Below are positions 1 through 6,418 of a stretch of 64,000 bases of DNA, in pieces. The translations under genes and the position numbers were made by a program. The stretch is taken from assembly GCA_048595745.1 (NCBI GenBank), contig CP184361.1; one strand, written 5' to 3'. Source of the stretch: Aquipseudomonas alcaligenes_A (GTDB lineage: Bacteria; Pseudomonadota; Gammaproteobacteria; Pseudomonadales; Pseudomonadaceae). Under the pieces are notes generated by a model, which worked only from the letters and a program-made list of their open reading frames with translations, did not search any database and was not told the origin of the DNA. Position 1 is the first letter of the stretch, and each line of letters starts with the position of its first letter.

Positions 1-39
1 ACGATGCGCCTGACTGTAAGGCGCGGGATGATCACTGCA

Positions 40-384
40 TTAGACGAAACGAGGAGGGCGCCAGAGTCCTGCGGGCTCTCGCTTAATCACCGACTGGGTC
101 AGCAATATCTCGGGGCGTGAGGGGAGAGGGGATATGCTCTTGATCACGGTGGTCTGGAGAAGTCCTCCGGTCTTGCATTCCTGGCCGGGTTTGCAAGGGG
201 ACTTCTTGGCCACCCCATCAGACTTGTCCATTTGCTCGCAGCACGGAGCATCGGCCATTGCATGGCCCTGATGATCGGCGCTCTGCATCGGGCAAGGTTG
301 TGCCGGCATGCTGAAAGCCACACCGCCGAAGGTCGGCAGCACGAGGCTAGCAATCATTAGCAGGATCAATCCAATCCGACGCAC
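40..384 (-). CDS. Small secreted Cys/Met/His-rich protein, possibly metal-binding
   Basis: A 114-residue protein with a GTG start. The N-terminus is a signal peptide: two Arg, then a hydrophobic run to about residue 24. The mature part is rich in Cys, Met and His (CPMQ near 31, HQGHAM near 38, CCEQM near 48, then two more Cys in CKPGQEC), which suggests periplasmic binding of copper or another soft metal. The C-terminal third is basic and has no such residues. It resembles the small CopL/DUF2946-like proteins found beside metal-resistance genes, but I cannot fix a family. It is divergent from the AraC-type gene at 654. The metal role is inference from composition. Confidence 0.6.
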   Translation of the reverse strand: MRRIGLILLMIASLVLPTFGGVAFSMPAQPCPMQSADHQGHAMADAPCCEQMDKSDGVAKKSPCKPGQECKTGGLLQTTVIKSISPLPSRPEILLTQSVIKREPAGLWRPPRFV

Positions 385-573
385 AGCAATTCACCAGGCG
401 GGGCAATAGGCCGACGATAGCAGATTGCCCCCGAGCCATGAATGCTCCTTTTGACGATAACAGCACTTCGTTGATTTGGATCAAATAGAGTGTCTAGTCT
501 CACAGGGCGAGCTGATTTTGTAGCGGGTGAGATTTCAATCGAGCAAGCGATAGAGTTCAGGCCAAAGAGGATT

Positions 574-600
574 CTATAATCACTCTATAATTAGCTATAA
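574..600 (+). promoter_or_regulatory. Three phased CTATAA elements upstream of the AraC-type gene
   Basis: In the divergent intergenic region (385-653) the hexamer CTATAA occurs at 574, 585 and 595, about one helical turn apart. The first two extend to TATAAT and TATAAT-like -10 sequences. They may be overlapping -10 boxes or a regulator site. A GAGGTG ribosome-binding site lies at 640-645, eight bases before the ATG at 654. I see no clear -35 element. Confidence 0.35.
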
Positions 601-653
601 AGCTCATTAGTGCACAAAATGCAGCGGGATGTGGAACCCTGAGGTGCCGCTGA

Positions 654-1388
654 ATGAACGCAACGCAGGGTATCGGCTGGCATGGCAGAGCCTGGATTTC
701 ACCCGGGCTGGGCATTTTTCTGGGGCAGGCGGGTAGCCAAGATTGGCATAGCCACATGGCGCATCAAATTACCGTCAGCTTGAACGGCAGCTTGACTGTG
801 AAGTGTACATCCTCGTCGGTGACGGCAAGGGCCATCTGCATCAGGGCAGGGGTGGCCCATCAGATCGAAGCTGACGAAGTGTTGTCGATCTACCTCGACG
901 CGCTGTCCGATGAGGCGCGAGCACTTCCCGATAACATCGGGGAGGGCATCACTCCGATTCAGATGGGCGATACAGCATCGCTGCGAAAATTGCTGAGCAG
1001 CTCCGATCCGTCAGCCCAGCAAATTCGGGAAATGGTGCGCCTTGTTCTCAACCTTACGACTCCGCCGGCCTCCGATCCGCGACTGCAGTCGGTCCTCGCT
1101 GCGTTAAAAGAGCCGATTAATGGCAGGCAGGCGTTGGCCAAGCGCGTTCATCTGTCGCCTACCCGATTCTCACATTGGTTCGTCGAACAGACCGGTCTGC
1201 CGCTGCGCAGCTACCGGAAATGGAATCGCCTGGTCATAGCGCTCCAGCATATCGCCAGCGGCGCCAACCTGACTGCGGCCGCCCACGCTGCCGGCTTCGC
1301 TGACGCTGCCCACTTTTCCCGCACCTTCCGCGACCTGTTTGGCCTCGACCCCTCATCTGCCTTGGGTCATGTCAGTCTGAAAGGCTGA
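654..1388 (+). CDS. AraC-family transcriptional regulator
   Basis: A 244-residue protein. The C-terminal ~100 residues are an AraC/XylS DNA-binding domain with two helix-turn-helix units: LAKRVHLSPTRFSHWF near 159-174 and AAHAAGFADAAHFSRTFRD near 209-227, the second followed by the usual GLDPS. The N-terminal ~130 residues look like a small cupin-type sensor (WHSHMAHQITVSLNG near 31-45, then AGVAHQI). The effector is unknown. It is followed 73 bp downstream by the fatty-acid-hydroxylase-type gene on the same strand, which it may control; that link is inference from adjacency. Start chosen for the GAGGTG at the right distance. Confidence 0.85.
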   Translation: MNATQGIGWHGRAWISPGLGIFLGQAGSQDWHSHMAHQITVSLNGSLTVKCTSSSVTARAICIRAGVAHQIEADEVLSIYLDALSDEARALPDNIGEGITPIQMGDTASLRKLLSSSDPSAQQIREMVRLVLNLTTPPASDPRLQSVLAALKEPINGRQALAKRVHLSPTRFSHWFVEQTGLPLRSYRKWNRLVIALQHIASGANLTAAAHAAGFADAAHFSRTFRDLFGLDPSSALGHVSLKG

Positions 1389-1461
1389 ATTCAGCTTTTC
1401 TGTTCAAGCGCCATCACAGGTGATTGGCACAAAGTGGAGTCATCTCAGGGAGGGCTTCACG

Positions 1462-2316
1462 ATGGGCAATTCACTCAGGTTCATGATCCGCTGGCTCAGC
1501 TACCCAACAATCTTGGGCGGGGCCGCAGCTTGGATGATCTGGTTGCTCTACACGGGTATTCCGTATTGGCCCAGCACGCCGATCATTGCCGCCCTAGGGA
1601 TTCTGCTGGTGGCGCTGCTGGAACGCGTGCAGCCGTTCCGTGACGACTGGTTGGAGGACCACCAGGATACCCTTACTGATATCATCCATATGGTCGTGAA
1701 CCTGTCCGTGATCCAGATTACGGCGACCGTGCTGGCCCGGCTGGGCGATTGGGTGCCCGCAGAGTTCCGTGTCTTCCCAACAGAGTTACCGCTGTGGGCT
1801 CAGCTAGTCATTGTCGCCGCCGTGCTGGACCTTAGCTTGTACGCCATGCACCGCTTCAGCCATCAGGTTCCATGGCTGTGGCGCTTGCATGAGCCACATC
1901 ATAGCGCTGAGCGGCTCTACTGGATGAACGGCGAGCGCCGGCACCCGTTGCATGCCGCCATCATGGCAGGGCCTGGGCTGCTCGTGCTCTTTGCGATGGG
2001 CACTCCTTCTGCACTCGTGGCCACCTGGTTCGGCATCCTGACGGTACATTTGGCCTTCCAGCACTCAAATCTGGACTACTCGTTGGGCTGGCTACGGCGC
2101 GTCATCGGCGTTGCAGAAACACACCGCTGGCATCACAAACGCGACTTCGAGGATGCGCAGGTCAATTTTGGTGAGTTCTTGCTGGTGTGGGATCAACTGC
2201 TTGGAACCTTCTATGACAGCGCAAGCAAGCCCAGCAGCGCCGAAGTAGGACTGCGTGACCGGGACTATCCGACAGGCTATGTGGGTCAGATTGTCGAGCC
2301 GTTCAGAAGTCAGTAG
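1462..2316 (+). CDS. Fatty acid hydroxylase / sterol desaturase family membrane protein
   Basis: A 284-residue integral membrane protein of the di-iron fatty-acid-hydroxylase superfamily. The histidine clusters are visible in order: HRFSH, HEPHH, and near the C-terminus HRWHH. There are hydrophobic segments in the N-terminal 60 residues, around 95-125 and around 165-195. The family carries out O2-dependent hydroxylation or desaturation of lipids; the substrate here cannot be read from sequence. An upstream in-frame GTG at 1420 is possible, but ATG 1462 has a strong GGGAGGG ribosome-binding site seven bases away and is preferred. Confidence 0.85.
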   Translation: MGNSLRFMIRWLSYPTILGGAAAWMIWLLYTGIPYWPSTPIIAALGILLVALLERVQPFRDDWLEDHQDTLTDIIHMVVNLSVIQITATVLARLGDWVPAEFRVFPTELPLWAQLVIVAAVLDLSLYAMHRFSHQVPWLWRLHEPHHSAERLYWMNGERRHPLHAAIMAGPGLLVLFAMGTPSALVATWFGILTVHLAFQHSNLDYSLGWLRRVIGVAETHRWHHKRDFEDAQVNFGEFLLVWDQLLGTFYDSASKPSSAEVGLRDRDYPTGYVGQIVEPFRSQ

Positions 2317-2345
2317 CTTGCTCGGTGTCGCTGGCGACTAGCTGG

Positions 2346-2708
2346 TTAATGAGGATCGACCGGCATGAGTTCGATCAAGGGTTTCAGTTGAACTCTGACA
2401 CTGGCCAGCCAATTGCCCAGTTCCACCAGATCCTCATCAAGCGACTCGGCTTCCTCCCAGATACTGCCGCCTTCCGTCACAGACACCGATAGTGCCGCAC
2501 CATCGAGCACCGTTTTCGCCATGGCATGTACCCGCAGGAGGCCATCCCTGAGGCCGCCGATGTTGTTCATTTCCTTCAGCAGCAGATCCAGCCCATCGAC
2601 TAGACGCAGCAACTGGATGGTGTCGTAGTCGTCATGCAAACGCTCCAGCGCCTCGGCATCTACCTCGCCGTAGGGCGTGACGCGAAATGACGCAGGAGGA
2701 ATGTTCAT
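2346..2708 (-). CDS. tnpC: TnpC-like protein of a Tn3-family transposon
   Basis: A 120-residue acidic, mostly helical protein (motifs such as LHDDYDTIQLLRLVDGLDLL and LDEDLVELGNWL). It is coupled to the transposase fragment by an ATGA overlap. In Tn4652-type elements a protein of this size directly follows tnpA and lowers transposase expression (TnpC); position, size and coupling fit that. I matched it by context and general resemblance, not alignment, so the name is tentative. The reading frame is intact although the transposase is not. Confidence 0.5.
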   Translation of the reverse strand: MNIPPASFRVTPYGEVDAEALERLHDDYDTIQLLRLVDGLDLLLKEMNNIGGLRDGLLRVHAMAKTVLDGAALSVSVTEGGSIWEEAESLDEDLVELGNWLASVRVQLKPLIELMPVDPH

Positions 2709-3064
2709 CAGGTCATCTCCTCGGTTTCCGCAGTACCGAGCTTGCCAGTGCGGATGGACCCGGCTGCCTGCTGGAACACCGAGTCTTTGATCCAGGGCTC
2801 CGGCGGCCGGTTGAGCTTGAGGTTGAACTCGCCGAAACGCTTGACGTTGCTGGTCAGGTAGGGGCTGAGGAAGGACACATCTTCATCGGTGAACTGCCAG
2901 CCCTCGCGGGCCAATTTCTGCAGGATCCGCATCATGTCCACAGTGTTCTGCGGGATCACCGACGAGGCCACCATGTCGTTGTAGCGCAGTCGCTTCTGTT
3001 GCTCGTCCGGATCGTTCTCGGCGATCACGTCGCCACCGAAGGACTGGGCGCGAAGGTTTCTCAT
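2708..3064 (-). pseudogene. tnpA: C-terminal fragment of a Tn3-family transposase (TnpA)
   Basis: The 118-residue translation matches only the extreme C-terminus of Tn3-family transposases (about 1000 residues when complete). The stretch RYNDMVASSVIPQNTVDM, then LQKLAREGW and SLSPYLTSNVKRFGEF, corresponds to the conserved ending R-x-x-N-x-V-x-N-x-x-x-x-x-N-V-x-x-M ... LSPYL...H-I-K-R-F-G-x-Y. The catalytic DDE residues lie in the missing upstream part, so it cannot transpose. The ATG at 3064 abuts a perfect hairpin and is probably created by the break rather than a true start. Confidence 0.75.
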
Positions 3065-3089
3065 AGTACGGAGCTTCGCGCTCCGTACT
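3065..3089. repeat. Perfect 25-bp hairpin at the transposase break point
   Basis: AGTACGGAGC is followed by a 5-base loop (TTCGC) and its exact reverse complement GCTCCGTACT. The 10-bp stem starts one base after the truncated transposase ATG. It could be a REP-type element or the scar of an insertion. Confidence 0.7.
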
Positions 3090-3475
3090 GGTGACTGGCT
3101 GTAGGCTTACCCCTCAAAACCGCAAGGGCATCTTCGGAATGCAAACCGGGCATGGCCGAAGCGCAACCCGTACACAGGAAGAGTATTTAGCTCCAAGCAC
3201 AGAGAAGATGGTTCACTACGTCTAACCAGATCTGAGTTGCGTCAGCTGTGGACGACTGAGGCGTTCCGTGATTTTTGCCGGTCGCACATCATGTGGTACG
3301 CGGAGCAACATCCCCATCATGTCTTCGGTGTTCGATATCCGTTTCGCTTTCCCCGCTGGTAAGCGCTTACCAGCAGGTATCCGACAGTTGGTAAAGGGGG
3401 CAGGGGAGCAGTCCCATAGCAAACCCCACAGATGTGCAACACTGAGTGCAGGGTCTTTAGCGCAGGTGCCCGACC
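3090..3475. other. Non-coding stretch with a 20-bp perfect palindrome (3355-3374)
   Basis: No supported gene lies between the transposon remnant and the phosphatase-family gene; the short open frames here have no ribosome-binding site or recognisable product. The notable object is the self-complementary 20-mer GCTGGTAAGCGCTTACCAGC at 3355-3374, about 100 bp upstream of the ATG at 3476, a reasonable place for a dimeric operator. Confidence 0.5.
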
Positions 3476-4273
3476 ATGAACCAGGAATTGCTAAAGCTCG
3501 TCACTGAGAAGGTGCTGTTGGCAGGGAAGCTCCTTGCAGCCGAGTGGGATCTTCCAGGCGGGCCGCGTGGCTACGGCGACAAGGCAGAAGTAGACGCCGA
3601 AATCGAAGTGGTACTGCGCAGGGGGCTCCTTGACCTTCTGCCATGCGATTTCTGGGGAGAAGAAACAGGCTCCAGCCTGGCTGGCCACGAGTATTGTTGG
3701 GTTGTAGACCCCAACGATGGAACCAGCGATTTTCTACAAGGGCATAAAGGATCTGCAGTTTCAGTAGGGCTTCTGCGCAATGCGACGCCCGTTCTCGGTG
3801 TGGTCTACGCACCGGTCACTCCAGATCTGGGGCCCGATTGCATCTCATGGGCGGAAGGCTGCGGAAGCGTTATCCGCAATAACCACAAAGTGAGCGCTCA
3901 GCTTGCGCATCGAGCTCTGGACGCGGGCTGCCAGGTCCTGGTGAGCACTGCGGCAATTAACAAGCCAGAACTCAACGCCGAGCTGTGCGCGCCCGCAGCT
4001 TTTGTTCCTTCCCCCAGCATTGCGTATCGCTTGGCTCGCGTAGCCGCCGGCGACGCTATTGCGGGAATTTCTCTCGTGCCGGTCTCGGCTCATGACGTCG
4101 TTGGTGGCCATGCTCTGCTAATCGGGGCTGGCGGTGTGTTGCTTAACGAAGATGGCGTAACAGTGACTTACGACTCAGAGGCCCGGATGAAAATAGTGTC
4201 GCTACGTTGCTTTGGTGGCGCCCCCAGTGTGTGTAGCGCGTTAGCCCACAGAGAGTGGGGAAAGCTCTTTTGA
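3476..4273 (+). CDS. Inositol monophosphatase / CysQ-family protein
   Basis: A 265-residue protein of the Mg2+-dependent FIG/IMPase superfamily, which removes phosphate from inositol phosphates, fructose bisphosphate or 3'-phosphoadenosine nucleotides. Metal-binding motifs are present: GEE at 61-63 and DPNDGTSDF at 78-86 (family form DPxDGT). The second metal motif, normally WDxxAG, reads HDVVGG at 206-211, so the usual Trp is His while the Asp is kept. Substrate cannot be assigned. It stands alone between a transposon remnant and a recombinase-like gene, which suggests accessory rather than core status. The ATG has no strong Shine-Dalgarno (weak AGGTG 11 bases upstream). Confidence 0.75.
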   Translation: MNQELLKLVTEKVLLAGKLLAAEWDLPGGPRGYGDKAEVDAEIEVVLRRGLLDLLPCDFWGEETGSSLAGHEYCWVVDPNDGTSDFLQGHKGSAVSVGLLRNATPVLGVVYAPVTPDLGPDCISWAEGCGSVIRNNHKVSAQLAHRALDAGCQVLVSTAAINKPELNAELCAPAAFVPSPSIAYRLARVAAGDAIAGISLVPVSAHDVVGGHALLIGAGGVLLNEDGVTVTYDSEARMKIVSLRCFGGAPSVCSALAHREWGKLF

Positions 4274-4424
4274 GGGCTCGGACGAACGATCTTTACTGAT
4301 GAATATGCATATATTTTTGCACTTTTCACCATGACAGCTTAAGGCCTCTAGAATAAGGGTTCCAGTGCCGGCAGATGTGCTGTTCTGCAGATTTATTTGC
4401 AGATTTAGGCGGGCAGCAGGTCCC

Positions 4425-5687
4425 TTAGCTGTCACTTTCTTCATTAGGCACCGTGGCGGTGTAGCGGATTACATCACGGATGCGAAGAGCGGCTTGTAAC
4501 TCCAAAACATTGAGGTTCGGTGAGGCAAGCCTGGCAGAGGTGTTACGGATCCACTGGAGCGATGCCGATCGTAACTGATCAACCTCCATTTCACTCCACC
4601 CGTCCTGCCGCATTCGAACAAGGGCTAAATCAAACACCGGCTGGAGGAGTCCGCGGATGTGGTGGTCGGACAATCCCGGTCGCCCTCTCAGGGTACATAG
4701 TAGAGGTACGGCCTCGTCGTCGGAGGGCAGGGGAGGTAGGTTTAAAATGCGCCGGTAACGTGCAAGGTAAACATCCAGGTACTCCTGCGGCGCACGAACT
4801 CTGTCTATCAACCGGCCGCCTTTACGCAAATAGAGCCACCAGAGACCAGCAGCGTCCCTGCGAAAATCCTTCATCGCCGGAGCGTCGCGCCCTGTACCTG
4901 ATAAATCGGATACGTTCAGGTACATGGCGTAAACGGTGGCGAGGATGAATAACGTCCGCTCATGTCGGACGTCTTCTGAAGCCATACCAGCTGCTGTATC
5001 AATCACGTATAGCCATTGATCCTTGCTCAGCGAACGCGCTCCATCGTTCCGCAGGATACGGCCTCCACGAGTAGGAAGGCGTCTAGATGCGAATGGGTTG
5101 ACGTTGGTTAGATCCTCACCAACGGCATAGACAAAGAGGCATTTGCACACAGATATGCACTTATTAAGGCTTGCCTGAGATAGGCCCACTGGTGGACCGG
5201 ATAGTGGAGGAGGTGCGGATCCTGAGGAAGCAGATCGATCGCGTTTTGGACTGTGCCAATTGAACGGCCGCCAGTCTCCATTGACCATGTAGCTGTCTGA
5301 CTCATGCGCCATCCTACTGCCAATGCGAGTGAACCTACCCCTTACGACCGGCCCAACCCAGCTGTTCGGCGGTTTAAGGCAGAATGCTATGAAGCTCTTG
5401 CTATCCGAGTGGTTTAACTCGAGGAGCGGCTTCTGGGCCTCCAGGAGCGACCAAAGAAGTAAGCACTCTGCATGATTTCGGTAGCTGTTGAATGTTGTCT
5501 CGTTGTCGCTGCGGGTTTTTAGGAAAGCACCTACTGCAGCGTATCCCTCCTTGGCGCGAAGCGCCGCCGGAAACCCTTCCAGGAACGCGCGCACCTCAGG
5601 TAGCTCATATCGCAGCTCTGGGGATTTAAACTCGAGCTTCTTGAAACGAGTGAGTACCTCAAAAAGAGGTTGTGGCGCGATCTTCAT
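4425..5687 (-). CDS. Tyrosine-recombinase-like protein with altered active site
   Basis: A 420-residue protein with the layout of a tyrosine recombinase: a helical core-binding region (about 45-200) and a catalytic-type domain (about 220-415). Several catalytic positions are changed. The box I region reads ATVYAMYLNVSDL, with Asn258 where the first catalytic Arg normally sits. The beta-hairpin Lys is present (RKGG, Lys289). Box II reads QWIRNT, keeping Arg381 but with Gln and Asn at the two usual His positions. A candidate nucleophile Tyr409 remains in RYTATV. It is therefore a divergent or inactive recombinase, perhaps only DNA-binding. It is transcribed away from a phased repeat array and a dif site that lie 150-430 bp upstream of its start. 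Alignment was by eye. Confidence 0.6.
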   Translation of the reverse strand: MKIAPQPLFEVLTRFKKLEFKSPELRYELPEVRAFLEGFPAALRAKEGYAAVGAFLKTRSDNETTFNSYRNHAECLLLWSLLEAQKPLLELNHSDSKSFIAFCLKPPNSWVGPVVRGRFTRIGSRMAHESDSYMVNGDWRPFNWHSPKRDRSASSGSAPPPLSGPPVGLSQASLNKCISVCKCLFVYAVGEDLTNVNPFASRRLPTRGGRILRNDGARSLSKDQWLYVIDTAAGMASEDVRHERTLFILATVYAMYLNVSDLSGTGRDAPAMKDFRRDAAGLWWLYLRKGGRLIDRVRAPQEYLDVYLARYRRILNLPPLPSDDEAVPLLCTLRGRPGLSDHHIRGLLQPVFDLALVRMRQDGWSEMEVDQLRSASLQWIRNTSARLASPNLNVLELQAALRIRDVIRYTATVPNEESDS

Positions 5688-5840
5688 GACGTTAATCCCG
5701 GCTCTGAGCCCTAAGAGCCATAAGGGAATCGGCGTGCGTACCTGAGCGCGACGTGAGTCGTACTGATTCAGGCTAGTTCCGGGTGTCTAGGGGATCAACT
5801 GATCGAGAGATGCGTGGCCGAATCGAATGGACGCGCTGGC

Positions 5841-6041
5841 GAACTGAAGATTAGAAACGGAGAGGCAGGTGAACCAAAGATTCGAAATGGAAAGGTCATC
5901 CATGAGCTGAAGATTAGAAATGGGATTATTTCGTGAACCAAAGATTGGAAACGGGAGGGCATGGAGTGAACTGAAGGTTAGAAACGGAGAGCTCACTCCC
6001 GTTTCTAATCTGTAGTTACCAGAAATTCGAATCTTTAGTTC
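5841..6041. repeat. Phased, alternating 20-bp repeat array next to dif
   Basis: Five direct 20-bp repeats start at 5841, 5871, 5904, 5935 and 5968 (spacing 30, 33, 31, 33 bp, about three helical turns). They alternate between two variants: type A (1, 3, 5) GARCTGAAGRTTAGAAAYGG and type B (2, 4) GAACCAAAGATTSGAAAYGG. Two diverged copies follow in inverted orientation, type A at 5999-6018 and type B at 6022-6041. The array lies between the recombinase-like gene and dif. This is the architecture of a multi-site protein-binding region such as iterons or transposon/recombinase end repeats. 5688-5840 shows nothing else. Confidence 0.85.
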
Positions 6042-6086
6042 AGATCACTTCGTGCCGTTATCCGCTATGTCTGAGACACAACCATA

Positions 6087-6114
6087 ATTTAACATAATAT
6101 ACATTATGCGAACT
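6087..6114 (-). other. dif: dif site (XerC/XerD chromosome dimer resolution site)
   Basis: On the minus strand the 28 bp read as an XerC arm AGTTCGCATAA, a 6-bp centre TGTATA and an XerD arm TTATGTTAAAT. The XerD arm and centre are identical to E. coli dif, and the XerC arm differs only in its outer bases (E. coli GGTGCGCATAA). XerC and XerD, with FtsK, recombine this site to resolve chromosome dimers, and it normally marks the replication terminus. Only one copy was found. It may be the chromosomal dif or one end of an element integrated at dif. Confidence 0.9.
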
Positions 6115-6418
6115 ATCATACCTCTCGTCAGGCAGGCAGTTTGACACTATTGCGCCACGGCTTCGCTGACCTAGTGTGAAATCAGCATCATCGGCCATAT
6201 GGCCAGTCGGGCTTTTGCAGTCCGCGTTGCCGCCTAGTTTTCATGGATGGAAGCCACGCATTCTCCTCTCCGCCGCATTTGGGCCTGGACGCTCGTCTTT
6301 CCTGATTGCGCGCATTCGTCTGTCCGCATCGATCTCAGTGCACCGAGTAGTTAACGCCCGGTTTGCGCGCCATCTTGCATTAGGCCGGGTCGCAGATTCC
6401 TTCTGAGGAGTTCAACTC
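6115..6418 (+). other. Leader region of the eCIS operon
   Basis: No supported gene. A TTGACA at 6141-6146 could be a -35 element, but I see no good -10 at the right distance. A clear GAGGAG ribosome-binding site (6405-6410) precedes the sheath ATG at 6419. The promoter for the 26-kb operon must lie here or further upstream. Confidence 0.4.

Larger units (their letters stand above)
2346..3064 (-). mobile_element. Remnant of a Tn3-family transposon (Tn4652/Tn5041-like end)
   Basis: Two genes overlapping by an ATGA (2705-2708) form the tail of a Tn3-family unit: the C-terminus of a transposase, then a TnpC-like gene. No resolvase, intact transposase or terminal inverted repeat was recognised, so this is a dead fragment. 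The upstream break falls exactly at a 25-bp hairpin (3065-3089). Confidence 0.6.

Noticed and set aside
3222..3507. Short overlapping frames on both strands near the 20-bp palindrome
   Set aside because: They owe their shared residues to the palindrome itself, have no ribosome-binding site and match nothing.
5841..6041. CRISPR array
   Set aside because: Repeats are 20 bp and diverged, the gaps are only 10-13 bp, the last copies are inverted, and there are no cas genes.
6176..6406. 76-codon frame upstream of the sheath gene
   Set aside because: No ribosome-binding site, composition unlike a protein, and it lies in the leader region.
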